Shown here: one piece after another, positions 10,739 to 20,831 of the stretch
Position numbering within the stretch: position 1 is the first letter of the stretch
Layout of the letters: every line of letters begins with the position of its first letter
Assembly (NCBI GenBank): GCA_949825065.1
Contig: OX463864.1
Span: 14,707,327 to 14,771,326, forward strand
Direction: 5' to 3'
Source of the DNA: Odontocerum albicorne
Lineage: Eukaryota; Arthropoda; Insecta; Trichoptera; Odontoceridae
DNA: 64,000 nt
The notes under the pieces: model-generated
Seen by the model: only the letters and a program-made list of their open reading frames with translations
Told to the model about the DNA's origin: nothing
Database searches by the model: none
Position numbers and translations under genes: made by a program

Positions 10739-12073
10739 ATGCTGAAAGCATCTGCACTCGTCGTTATCTATATTTAAACGATATATTAGATTTTTAACAT
10801 AAAATTAAAACACCATTACTTTGATTTATTGCGAAACACTTAAAATTAAGAGTTCCATCTGGTTTTCGTCACAGGTCTCTTTAACATATTTCTAGTTTGT
10901 TAGAATTGCAATAAGCTCGTCAGATTGTACTGTATATAGCGATAGTGTTTTTGGACTTATGTATGAGTATATTAACATGTTCGTCACATCTCCATTACTT
11001 ATAAATATATCTTATAGAGTTCTCGACAACTCACCTAATGATGGATGACACATCAACACTTGCTGTCATTTCTAAGTCGTTTGAAAACCAATTGGTGCTC
11101 AAAACGTTGTTTAATTCATTGATCCGTAACAAACTAGCAAGCAATGCTTGCATTTGGAGCCCGGTGGGGGCGCAGAACTCGCTCATGGTGGAGAAAGTAC
11201 AAAATAAATATCTACAATATCTCTATATGAGAGATTTCGGTGTCTATCCATGGTTTTATCCTACTCAGTTTCTGCTGGGCATGCTCGGGTATAACTCCTT
11301 GAGCGTAAGAAGAGATCTGCGTCTCCTGGTACACGTTGTCAAACTCGTTCGAGGAGTTGTGAGCTGTCCAGCATTACTACAAAGATTAGCGTTAAATGTT
11401 GTTAACAATTACATTAAACTGCGCCGGCAAGAATTGTTCTAAATAACATACGCAAGAACGGGTCTTACAGCCGCTATGCCTGTTGGAAGGGCCTTAACTC
11501 TTCTGAACGGGACTGCTTCGGATATTGACATATTTCATATCACATTACCAAAAGCAAAAGTAAATTTTCTCCTTAGATTGAGCGCGTCAGAAAGCACTCA
11601 TCAACATACTTAAGCGACTGTGAATATATGTGTATCATATTTTTGTGTGTATAGACTCGTTTGTATGCATATGCATTATTTTTTATTTTATATAATTTTT
11701 TACTTTTTTTCTATGTAATTTTGCTTCTTTTTTATTGTCTTGTATTTTCAAAGTAATTGGGCTAAGCCTGTTTTGAAAAAGTTAATATATTTATAAGTAA
11801 TGGAGATGTGACGAACATGTTAATATATTGTACATAAGTCCAAAAACACTATCGCTATATACAGTACAATCTGACGAGCTTATTGCCATTCTTCTAACAA
11901 ACTAGAAAGATGTTTAAGAGACCTGTGACGAAAACCAGATGGAACTCTTAATTTCAAGTGTTTCGCGATAGAAAAAAGTGGAATAAATCAAAGTAATGGT
12001 GTTTTAATTTTATATTACAAATCTAATATATCGTTTAAATATAGATAACGACGAGTGCAGATGCTTTCAGCAT
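10739..12073. repeat. Large inverted repeat (arms about 272 and 289 bp) around a LINE fragment
   Basis: The left arm 10739-11010 and the right arm 11785-12073 are near-identical in opposite orientation; the right arm has an extra block of about 16 bases near 11970. Each arm contains a headless SINE body (a GTCTCTTTAACATATTTCTA phrase) and a LINE-B-like tail (GCAATAAGCTCGTCAGATTG), plus flanking sequence that is not part of the SINE. This favours one inverted duplication over two independent SINE insertions. The arms enclose a LINE reverse-transcriptase fragment. Confidence 0.85.
11038..11615 (+). pseudogene. Non-LTR retrotransposon reverse transcriptase, C-terminal fragment
   Basis: Plus-strand frame of 134 codons, then a second stretch to 11615. 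Recognisable are an N/K-rich SLIRNKLASNACIWSP segment, the LMVEKVQNKYLQYLYMRDFG thumb motif common to Jockey- and CR1-like enzymes, and YNSLSVRRDLRLLVHVVKLV. After the stop at 11442, RTGLTAAMPVGRALTLLNG and SDIDIFHITLPKA follow, the usual last residues of such proteins. Polymerase and endonuclease domains are missing. The fragment sits at the centre of a long inverted repeat. Confidence 0.7.
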
Positions 12074-12099
12074 TGGAGATGTGACGAAAATATTAATAT

Positions 12100-12490
12100 G
12101 CTTCTTCTTCTTCCCAGTGTCATGTCAGGTCCCCCCAACGTTGAATATCACCTGAGAGTAGACATCTTTGTCCCCTGGGAGCCCGAAAAAGATCTCCAAC
12201 GCCCTTTATGCCAGTCCAATCACGTATATTGCGGAGCCAGGAGATTTGCCTCCTACCAACACCTCTTCGGCTTTCTATTTTGCCTTGGATGATCAGGTGC
12301 AGTAATTTGTACTTTGCTCCTCTAAGCACATGACCCAAGTAGGACAACTTTCGGATTTTAATATTAGTCAGCAACTCTCTATCAACTTTGGCTCTTTGAA
12401 GAACCCTCGTGTTGCTGACCATATCCGTCCAGGGTATCCGTAGCATTCTCCGGTGCATCCACATTTCGAATGCTTCCAGTCGGTTCATAT
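12100..12490 (-). pseudogene. RT-D reverse transcriptase C-terminus
   Basis: A 122-codon minus-strand frame ending a non-LTR enzyme: LEAFEMWMHRRMLRIPWTDM, NTRVLQRAKVDRELL, then LSYLGHVLRGAKYKLLHLII, QGKIESRRGVGRRQISWLRN and IRDWTGIKGVGDLFR. These are the C-terminal hallmarks of insect RTE-like reverse transcriptases. No stop lies inside the frame, yet the start and all catalytic parts are gone. The same segment occurs at 33415-33790 (minus) and 36510-36745 (plus). Confidence 0.8.
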
Positions 12491-12499
12491 TACCAAAAC

Positions 12500-12650
12500 T
12501 TTTTAATATACGTAAGTTTTAAAACACTATAACTTTATACAGTATAATCTGACGAGCTCATTGCCATGTTGCAAATTCTCTTAACAAACTTAAAATATGT
12601 CAAAGAGGCCTGTGGCGTGGAACTCCTAATTTCAAGTCAGTAATGTAACG
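12500..12650 (-). mobile_element. Headless SINE/LINE-B tail copy
   Basis: This is a third, more diverged relative of the inverted-repeat arms next to it: ACTATAACTTTATACAGTAT, ATCTGACGAGCTCATTGCCA and TGTCAAAGAGGCCTGTGGCG appear in the same order as in the right arm (11840-11950). The right end merges into AATGTAACGTGTTTCATTCC, found in the LINE-B 3' region. Confidence 0.5.
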
Positions 12651-13030
12651 TGTTTCATTCCCTATGTCTGAGGATGACGGCAGCCGTCGATGACCACTTT
12701 AATGGTCTCTTTCCACCTGGAACTATCCCGGGTCGATTGGAGAGCATCCGATATTAAATATCCCGTCGCAATCCTGATCAGGTCGCTCCATCTGATTGGG
12801 AGTCTTCATCGAGAGCTCATTCCTTCGATGCTTCCGACGATTACAAGTTTCTCCAGGCTATTCGGCTCTCCACTCATGATGCGAACGAAATACTGCAGAA
12901 CGACGAGAGGTGACCTTTTATTTTGAGCTCGGCTAAGATGGACACATTTGTTATCATGGCTGTCCATGGTATCCGGAGCATTCTGCGCCAACACCATATT
13001 TCGAAGGCATCGATCCGTCGTCTTTATTAT
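12650..13030 (-). pseudogene. RT-E reverse transcriptase C-terminal remnant
   Basis: Read in several minus-strand frames: RRIDAFEIWCWRRMLRIPWT, then NVSILAELKIKGHLS, MSGEPNSLEKLVIVGSIEG and a DQIRIATG-like piece near the left end. This is the ordered C-terminal signature of the RT-E family. Frameshifts between segments make it a pseudogene. It directly follows the RT-D copy at 12.1-12.5 kb in the same orientation. Confidence 0.65.
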
Positions 13031-13044
13031 ATTATTCGTGAATT

Positions 13045-13260
13045 GTAACTTCCTTTATTTACTTTTGTTTGGTTGGCTGGAAGACATTGCCGCTTGGCAA
13101 TAATCCCACCAGATTATTGTACAATGAAGTTAAAAAAATTAATATAACTCATTTAAAAAAAATCTAGGTTACAGCGTGAATTGAACACGCAATCCTTGGA
13201 CTGGGAGTCAGATGCTTACCAAGGAGACCGCAAAGGTCATTTCGCTGTAATTGATAGACG
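13045..13260. mobile_element. LINE-B 3' end (plus) abutting a SINE head (minus)
   Basis: 13045-13130 reads as the LINE-B 3' end on the plus strand (TTTGGTTGGCTGGAAGACAT, GGCAATAATCCCACCAGATT). From 13140 the minus strand gives a tRNA-like SINE head: GCGGTCTCCTTGGTAAGCAT as A-box region and GTGTTCAATTCACGCTGTAA as B-box region, then a short A-rich link. The SINE copy lacks its body and tail. Confidence 0.6.
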
Positions 13261-13880
13261 TAAGTTTATTCTGTTAAAAATATTTTTTTGATTAGAACAA
13301 ATTCCATTAATTATACTTGGAAGCACTTCAATCTCAGAAATTAATCAAAATTTCCTCATTTCCACAGCCGTTTTAATATCGAGTTCCACATTTTTTTAAA
13401 GAAAAACCAATAATAAAATAACAATGATATTTTACTTTGCAACATAATGATATTTTAGACCTCTGCATTACGAATTTAATGCAAGTGAAGTGTAAAATTA
13501 CGATAATAAGGTATATTACAAGACAATTTCACCAATTGCCCTACTAATTACTATCAAGTTCCGACTGTCTGCAACATTGCTGCACTTCTCGAGAACAATT
13601 TGTGGAATTGGGCCCGCGGGACACACAACTTTTAACACGGAACATTTATTGACGTAAACCGAACAATGCACTCTCTCTCTCCAGGGTGAATTGGCTCGAT
13701 AAAAAAAGAAACCTTAAAATAAAAAAAACGTGCCGTAGACACATTTTCTGTTTTTTTTTTTAACATTACATTAATTTTATCGTCATACATGTAAGAAGTT
13801 TAAAACCATAAACCATTGGACGTCACAACATTAATTTAATGTAAATTTATAATATGAAAAAAAACGATCAAATAATGAAT
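13261..13880. other. AT-rich, no gene recognised
   Basis: Mostly AT-rich; a GC-richer island at 13560-13700 contains GGGCCCGCGGGACAC, and a CTCTCTCTCTCC run follows. No open frame or known repeat. Confidence 0.45.
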
Positions 13881-13884
13881 GAAT

Positions 13885-14010
13885 AAATATGTTTTGAGGT
13901 TTTCGCGGTCCTTCGTATCAGTTGGATTAGGTTTTTCGGAGTGTTTTACCGCATGGTTAAGTTAATGATGTCGACGTTATAAAAACGTTGCAATTTTTAT
14001 TTTCGGGGCT
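13885..14010. repeat. Dispersed repeat, possibly Penelope-like terminal region
   Basis: Shares TTTTCGCGGTCCTTCGTATC-type sequence, GGATTAGGTTTTTCGGAGTG, a GCATGGTTAAG-type phrase and a GACGTTATAAAAACGTTGCA block with 43200-43330 and 4475-4580. No protein domain adjoins. Confidence 0.4.
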
Positions 14011-14039
14011 TGTTTAAAGTCAATTTCACCATAAGTGGA

Positions 14040-14430
14040 CGCGCGCCGAATGTATGACAGAATATGGAATGAAGTGAATGTGAACTTAAGGCTGATGTGT
14101 TGAGTAAGATGAAGAAGAGCGCTTTGACATGGTTTAGGCACGTGGAACGAATGAATGAAGAAAGAATAACGAAACAAATATTTTGTAAAAATGTGAGTGG
14201 AAGACGTGCTAGACGAAGATCAATTAAAGTACGGTTGGATTAAGAGAATGATATTTAGAAAGAAGGAAAAGTAAGAAGAGAAATCATAGAAGCTGTATGA
14301 TAATGTATTTGGATGTGGAAAAACCGAAATATGTGTGTCTCAATAGAGGAAAATGTGCCTACATCTGCAGGAAAACGGCGTGATGATATATCTCATGATA
14401 AAAACGGCGTGATGATATATGTCATGATAA
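14040..14430 (+). pseudogene. RT-A reverse transcriptase C-terminus and 3' end
   Basis: The plus strand reads YDRIWNEVNVNLRLMC-like sequence, then KKSALTWFRHVERMNEERIT, KQIFCKNVSGR, a RARRRSIK-like hinge, and CMWKNRNMCVS-like residues. The end has AACGGCGTGATGATATATCT, and a 31-bp block of that is repeated in tandem. This is one of the better-preserved RT-A ends but contains stops and frameshifts. Confidence 0.7.
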
Positions 14431-14865
14431 AAAAATACTTTCACGGGTCAACGGGTTTGATGAGAGCGAAAAGACAAAGTCAATTTTAAACTTAAATCGC
14501 AAGAAATGAAAAAAAATAACAGGCATTGGCTGAGTTAAAAAAAACGATAACATCTCTTACCTGTCTAGACGCGAAACAAAGTTATTGGCGAATTCTAGAT
14601 AAGAATGAAATTCATTGGCAATCACGAAAGAAAAACTTAATTCAATAAATTTTCCAACGCTGGCGAAAATAGTTTAAAAAAATATTATACGAGTAATAAA
14701 CGAAAACTAACTTTTACAGTGATGAGTTTGCAGCTTAAAAAAACGATGATAGATTGAAAAGCGACGTGTTCGAAAGTGGCATAGCTATAATAATCCCTAT
14801 ATGTCTTAAATGAAACAAACATATTTAAAATTTCTAAACGTACCACCCTTCTCATCGTATTCTCA
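14431..14865. other. No gene recognised
   Basis: AT-rich; numerous A runs and no open frame longer than 60 codons. Nothing recognised. Confidence 0.45.
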
Positions 14866-14869
14866 ATTC

Positions 14870-15300
14870 AGAGCGTCGTGATCCTCACGGGCATCAACCA
14901 TCCTCCTTCAGGGCAATTGCCATGCCATGTGTAGCGATTCCTAAAATAAGCAAGCCGCTAATTTTTCACCTGGTCCTCAGTCGGATGGGTGCTCAGCCAC
15001 TGCACCTTTTGCAAATGACGCTTACCCCCAGGATTGAACGCTTAAGGCTGTTGATCTTCCCCCGCGCTATGTGTTTCTAAAGTATTGTAAGATTATTCTT
15101 ACACACAGCACAGGGATACGAGACTCAAGTCCGAGGCTTTCAAAAATCGTTCGATCGGTTCATCTGGTAGTACATGAAATGCGCAAGAGCCGTCTGTATT
15201 GCCCCACCATCAATAGTTATTATTTGTCTATTGAGTGTCTTGAGTGCCCAGGTCTCCGCACCATATATAAAAAAAGAAGAAAAAAAACGAGGATTAGGTC
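14870..15300 (-). pseudogene. Probable non-LTR reverse transcriptase remnant
   Basis: On the minus strand a YGAETWALKTLNRQIIT-like stretch (15170-15280) matches the conserved YGxETWxLK motif of RTE-like reverse transcriptases, followed by MNRSNDF-like sequence. The part to the left (14870-15060) is GC-richer and cannot be aligned to a motif. The plus-strand frame 15071-15391 is a shadow. Confidence 0.4.
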
Positions 15301-15369
15301 TAATCGGGTCTTAGTTTTTCTTAGGGTTCCTCGATTCCTCCATATCATTTCCAGGCGACTAATCACTCC

Positions 15370-15490
15370 TAGTAAACGTAATACAATCTAGTAAACGTTT
15401 ATACAATCCAGATACAATCCAAGTAAATCTAGTAAACGTTTATACAATCCAGATACACGAGAATCTGGATTGTATAAACGTTTACTTTGA
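15370..15490. repeat. Short repeats and a 24-bp perfect hairpin
   Basis: The phrase AGTAAACGTTTATACAATCC occurs several times between 15371 and 15454. The last copy (15431-15454) is followed after 8 bases by its exact inverse (15463-15486), giving a 24-bp perfect stem. Confidence 0.85.
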
Positions 15491-16585
15491 ATTTTTACTA
15501 GGATTAAGTCGTTTTTCTCTGTATGTACGGGATGACCGTCCAAAGAACTGTAAATAGGTGCGATGGTTACTGCGCAATGCTCGGAGAATTCAGGTAAATT
15601 CCAAAAGCCGTAGATCAATGAGAAGGTAGCAATGGTGAAGAGATTCCTCTTATGGCAGGTTGTACCAGGTCTCAAGTAAAACACAGGAGGTAGAGTGTAC
15701 TGAGAATATATATTTAAAAAATTTAAATGACCCTTCTTATGAACGGTCAGTCGCTCATCGCAAGCGCTCACGCCCCGCGAAATACAACAACTTTTGGGAG
15801 TTTTGCGCAATGCTTAAACCGACCGGTCAGCGATCTAGTCACGACGCCCGTCCATAAGTCCACATTTCCATTGCGGTCGCGAAAACGCACGGACTCAAAC
15901 AAACATAAATTTATCATAGAAACTAAGAATATATTAAACAACATCAAATTTACTGACAAGAATCTATACACATACAGATCTCAAAATATACAAAATACAA
16001 CAAGAATTTACATATATTAAGGGTGACGCATACTTCCGATACACTGTAGTACGTACTTTTTATTTCTTTTTCACTTGATTTTTAACTAGGATATAAGTTC
16101 ATGAAGATTGACATGAAAAAATCATGAAAGCGTAACTCAGTTAACATGTCGATCATTATGGAAAGCCACCACCAAAAAAATAAGCTCATTTGGTAGACTG
16201 GGACAAAGGCTTTTAGACAACAGCAGGCAAATCTAAGGAGGCTCGGAATTAAAGAAAACTGGGATGCAACGTGTGACACCGGCTTGGCGAAAAACTCTAC
16301 ATAAGTTGCACGTAGCAAGGTACAAAAGTTTCCAGACCCAAGTTAGTGCGTGTACGCCTGCCACAGTAAAACGATAAAATGTAATACCTTGACACTCGTT
16401 AGCATGTCTACTAGAGTCGACAGAAGACGTGTTTTTTCATTATACGTGTATGTTAAAATGTAAAAAAATGAATATCGCGCGGAATATCACGATTCTTTAA
16501 AAATAATCGAAAAGTCCAGGAAAAATAAACGATGTTTAAATGCTGTGTACGGAAAATCTTCTCCATCATATGAAAAGATTGGGTT
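15491..16585. other. No gene recognised
   Basis: Overlapping open frames on both strands (15388-15810 minus, 15727-16020 plus) have balanced composition, but neither shows a domain I know. ACTAGGATTAAGTCG-type and ACTAGGATATAAG-type phrases occur near both ends (15497 and 16085), so the segment may be an unrecognised element. From 16320 on it is AT-rich. Confidence 0.4.
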
Positions 16586-16686
16586 AAAGTTTAGCTAGAC
16601 CTGCACAACATACGGCTCGCGGTCCGCATGCGGCCCACCAGCATTCAGTCTGCGGCCCGCGAAGCCTTTTCTAAAGACGCATAATA

Positions 16687-17616
16687 CTAGGTAAATCCAG
16701 AAAGTAAGTGTACTGAATTTTTGTAGGTTACAATTTTTTTTATTTAAACAAAAAAATTACGTGGTTACCGTAGTACATATGTAAGCTATTTTTCGACAAT
16801 GTCGCCATTCCTCTCAATGCAGGTGGTGAAGCGGGGTATCAACTTTTTGATGCCTTCCTCGAAGTAGTTTCCAGCCAACTCTTCCATCCACTTCTCCACC
16901 TCCTCCTTTACCGCCTCGTCGGTTGAAAACCTTTTTCCACCCATGTGCAGCTTCAGGGAGGTAAAGAGATAGTAATCTGAAGGTGCTAGGTCAGGGGAAT
17001 GCGCGGGATGCTTCAGGACATCCCATTTAAACGAGGCGAGCAGTTCCTTCGTGTGTGGTCTGGCATTGTCGTGCAGCAGGCAGACTCCCTTTGTCAGCAT
17101 GCCTCTCCTCTTGTTCTGAATCACCTTCCGCAATTTTTTTAGGGTCTTACAGTATCTTGCAGAGTTGATGGTCTCCCCTTGAGGCATATATTCAATTAAA
17201 ATTATGCCTTGACAGTCCCAAAACAATTTCGTCAATTTCGTCAGTCACAATTGAAGGTCTTCCGCTCTTCTGATCATCATGCACAGACGTACGACCGTTT
17301 TTAAACTCGCGACACCACTTGTACACACTCGTACGATTCATAGCTTTATCACCATATGCAGTTTTCACCTCATTATAAACCTCAACCGGAGGTTTTCCCT
17401 TCCAAACGAGATAACGGATGACGCCGCGTACTATATTTCGCACTTGGCGGGTGATTGGATTTACATTTTTCACGAAACGTGTTGTCGCGTCGACACTTCT
17501 CAACGTACTGACCTCGAACCGGTCGCGTTGCGGAGGGGAAGTGTAGCCAACATGTCGAAAATAAAATCCATCCGGTCGTGAGAGCCTCAGTACACTTACT
17601 TTCTGGATACGCCTCG
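16687..17616 (-). mobile_element. Internally deleted mariner, 930 bp
   Basis: A mariner (DD34D class) with imperfect terminal repeats: ATCCAGAAAGTAAGTGTACT on both ends, outer bases CGAGGCGT on the right and CTAGGTA on the left, flanked by TA. The transposase reads on the minus strand: helix-turn-helix (GVIRYLVWKGKPPVEVYNEV, GDKAMNRTSVYKWCREFKNG) at about 17450-17240, then directly the end of the catalytic core (LHDNARPH, HSPDLAPSDYYLF) at 17240-16786. The part with the first catalytic aspartate is missing. Only 30 residues separate the remaining two aspartates, four fewer than normal. The presumed start is followed by a stop. Confidence 0.9.
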
Positions 17617-17619
17617 TAT

Positions 17620-18150
17620 TATAATAAATATAAAAATAATATTTCGTTATTTTTAGATATATAATATAATGAATAGAATATACAAGAAATAAATACAAAT
17701 ATTTTTCTTCATTTTAAAAATATTTTTCGGTTTATAATATAATAAATAGAATATACAAGAAATAAATACAATAATTTTTTTTTCATTTTTAAGATAATCA
17801 ATAGTTTATTTTTTGTTAGAAAAAATATTTTTCACTTCAAGCGTATGTATCTTATTATGTTACATCGAATACTCTCTGTGACCGCTTTTCACTCTCACAC
17901 ATATTGATATACTCTAAAAACAATCCCTTTAATTTCCATGTTTATTTTTTTATTATACTTTTACAATAATTATTTTATTTTTAATAAAAAATAGTTAATT
18001 TTGTAGTTATAATTACAATTAATAACATTGTAATAAAATAATAGTTCAATAAAGGTAAAGGGAGTAAAGGTAAAATAATAGTTCAATAAAGGTAATACAA
18101 TGGCGTGCCGACTTCAATAAAGGTAAAGGGAGGGAAACGATTTAGACAGT
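17620..18150. other. Very AT-rich, no gene recognised
   Basis: Contains a diverged direct repeat of about 60 bases (TATAATATAATGAATAGAAT region at 17655 and again at 17735) and a GTAAAGGGAG-containing repeat at 18050-18130. No frame of note. Confidence 0.5.
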
Positions 18151-18690
18151 CGATCGGAGTGTGGTTGTTATTGCGACAGGATTTCGAGTACTTGGGCTTT
18201 CAGGATGAATGACGTGTGGAAAAGATTTGTGTAGGTCTTGAGTGTGGGTTTCTTGTTGTTTTAATTTTTGTTTTGTATTTGTGTTTCTGTGTATTTTTGT
18301 TTTTATTTTTATTCTTATGATTATGTGGGGTATATTATGGGATGAACATTTTTTGTCTTTCTGGAGTGATGATGTGTGAAGAGTTTGATTTCGCATGATG
18401 TTTCCAGTTGTTATTGAGTGTCACTGTTTGTCAGGTTGATGAGAACGTGTAATGGGGTTTTGTTTTTGTGTAATCAAAAATCGGAAAGAAGTATCGATTT
18501 ATTTTTTCATGCTAAATATCCTCAGTGACATACAGGCAAAAGCCTAGTTTACCGGGGATACGACAAATGAAAGGCGACAAACCCAGATCCGTTAAAATAA
18601 TGTATGTCCAAATTAAATTACCTGTTGTTTTTTTGCAAATTATTTATATTTCTTGTCATGTGTAATAATAAAAAATAAATAAATATATAA
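18150..18690 (+). mobile_element. LINE-C 3' region, longest copy
   Basis: Runs from a GTGTGGTTGTTATTGCGACA phrase through GTGTCACTGTTTGTCAGGTT and the LINE-C signature (GGCAAAAGCCTAGTTTACCG) to an AAAATAAATAAATA tail. The right 340 bases match the inverted copy at 5727-6060. No protein motif is visible in the left part. Confidence 0.6.
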
Positions 18691-18862
18691 AATAAATAAA
18701 CAAGATATTCTATATTTTTTTCCTATCCTGTTTTCTTGCGGCCTGCAAGCAGCTTTCTTTAAAGTAATGCCCCTTATCCCATTTCGAGTTGTGCAATCCT
18801 GGGCTAAACAGTTTGGCTTAGGCAGAGAATCAATTGAATATAATATGGGTTCAAATGTTAAA

Positions 18863-19474
18863 AATATACAACAAAGTGTCTCTTTGACAGAGGAAGAAGA
18901 GTTAGGAGTAAATTACTTTTGGAGATCTCCACATAACATAGGTATGTTATATGGGTTAATCACTAATCTACAACAAAGTGTCTCTTTGACAGAGGAAGAA
19001 GAGTTAGGAGTAAATTACTTTTGGAGATCTCCACATAACATAGGTATGTTATATGGGTTAATCACTAATATACAACAAAGTGTCTCTTTGACAGAGGAAA
19101 AAGAGTTAGGAGTAAATTACTTTTGGAGATCTCCACATAACATAGGTATGTTATATGGGTTAAACACTAATATACAACAAAGTGTCTCTTTGACAGAGGA
19201 AGAAGAGTTAGGAGTAAATTACTTTTGGAGATCTCCACATAACATAGGTATGTTATATGGGTTAATCACTAATATACAACAAAGTGTCTCTTTGACAGAG
19301 GAAGAAGAGTTAGGAGTAAATTACTTATGGAGATCTAAACATAACATAGGTATTTTATATGGGTTAATCACTAATATACAACAAAGTGTCTCATTGACAG
19401 AGGAAGAAGAGTTAGGAGTAAATTACTTTTGGAGATCTCCACATAACATAGGTATGTTATACGGGTGATTCACT
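18863..19474 (+). repeat. 102-bp tandem repeat, six units, with an open frame
   Basis: Six near-identical 102-bp units (34 codons each) form the bulk of a 233-codon plus-strand frame (18767-19468). Each unit reads NIQQSVSLTEEEELGVNYFW, RSPHNIGMLYGLIT. The unit length is a multiple of three, so one open frame stays open through every copy automatically. Differences between units are mostly amino-acid changing (I to L, E to K, I to N, F to L, P to K, M to I) with only about two silent changes, which argues against selection on a protein. The other two forward frames have a stop in each unit. No promoter or splice context supports expression. Confidence 0.9.
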
Positions 19475-19510
19475 AATACGAATGTGGAGCATGTTATGAG
19501 AAGTTCTTGG

Positions 19511-19694
19511 AGTATTCCGAACTAACTAGTTAGTTCGGAATATCCCTGAATATGAGTTGGGCAAATTTTATTTATTTATTAAAACTTTGAAATGTAATTA
19601 AACATTTAAATACTGTATAATCCACTTGAAAATGTATATTTACCCCAACTCATATTCAGGAGTATTCCGAACTAACTAGTTAGTTCGGAATATC
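19511..19694. mobile_element. Small element with palindromic ends (MITE-like)
   Basis: A perfect 30-bp palindrome (19513-19542, half-site TATTCCGAACTAACT) recurs unchanged at 19663-19692, exactly 150 bp later. Just inside each lies an inverted repeat pair, CCTGAATATGAGTTGGG at 19546-19561 and CCCAACTCATATTCAGG at 19644-19660. The whole therefore has inverted ends of about 50 bp whose outer part is itself a palindrome, around an 80-bp AT-rich middle. It carries no gene, and the class of element is unknown. Confidence 0.7.
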
Positions 19695-19862
19695 CCTGAA
19701 AATGAATCGAATATGACTTGAAACATACTCGTATTATATATTTTCAAGAGGATCAAACAGTGTTTCAATTTGTAATTATACTTGAATAAACATGAATTCC
19801 AGTGTTAACGCTAAAATTCTAGAAATATTATTTAAATTTTATTCAAATTTTACATAATCCTA

Positions 19863-20578
19863 CTTTACACAAATTATACGATCTATATCAGTTGTCTCAT
19901 TACCTGTTCTTACACAGCTGACTTACACTCGAGATATTATACGAGCTATATCAGTTGTCTCATTAGGCTCATTACCTGTTCTTACACAGCTGACTTACAC
20001 TCGAGATTTTATACGATCTATATCAGTTGTCTCATTAGGCTCATTACCTGTTCTTACACAGCTGACTTACTCGATATATTATACGATCTATATCAGTTGT
20101 CTCATTAGGCTCATTACCTGTTCTTACACAGCTGACTTACACTCGAGATATTATACGATCTATATCAGTCGTCTCATTAGGTTCATTACCTGTTCTTATA
20201 CAGCTGACTTACACTCGAGATATTATACGATCTATATCAGTTGTCTCATTAGGCTCATTACCTGTTCTTACACAGCTGACTTACACTCGATATATTATAC
20301 GATCTATATCAGTTGTCTCATTACCTGTTCTTACACAGCTGACTTACACTCGAGATATTATACGAGCTATATCAATTGTCTCATTAGACTCATTACCTGT
20401 TCTTACACAGCTGACTTACACTCGAGATATTATACGAGCTATATCAGTTGTCTCATTAGACTCATTACCTGTTCTTACACAGCTGACTTACACTCGAGAT
20501 ATTATACGAGCCATATCAGTTGTCTCATTAGGCTCATAACCTGTTCTTACACAGGTGACTTACACTCGAGATATTAAC
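19863..20578. repeat. 72-bp minisatellite array, about ten units
   Basis: Units contain ACACAGCTGACTTACACTCG, AGATATTATACGATCTATAT and CAGTTGTCTCATTAGGCTCA, TTACCTGTTCTT. Some units lack the AGGCTCATT block and are about 60 bp. The order of the short and long units could be used to trace expansion. No coding. Confidence 0.9.
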
Positions 20579-20831
20579 ATACATATAAAAATACGTGAAC
20601 ATTACAACAAATCGAAGCTGCAGCCACTGGTGCCATTTGACAATTCGAGGAAACATATGATATACTCGTATATTGGCACGATTTCATTTAAAAATCCCTG
20701 TTCTCGAGCCGCGGCCCAACAAAAAAATGAAAATTAACAAACTCCCCCCTCATTCCCTAATTACAAATTTCATATATTTGTGAGTAAGGAATGAGACCAC
20801 CTGGTCACACCTCACTTAGCAACATATAGTG

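Larger units (their letters stand above)
16590..18798. mobile_element. Possible hAT-like element carrying later insertions
   Basis: The left end (CCTGCACAACATACGGCTCG, then GCGGTCCGCATGCGGCCC) and the right end (GCGGCCTGCAAGCAGC, ending GTTGTGCAATCCTGG) share TGCACAAC in inverted orientation, and such GGCCCGCG-rich ends occur in hAT-type non-autonomous elements. No clear 8-bp target duplication is seen, and a mariner and a LINE-C lie between them. Tentative. Confidence 0.3.

Noticed and set aside
15388..16020. Overlapping open frames of 140 and 97 codons as a host gene
   Set aside because: The frames lie on opposite strands over the same bases, have no motif, and the longer starts inside a hairpin repeat. 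No splice or promoter support.
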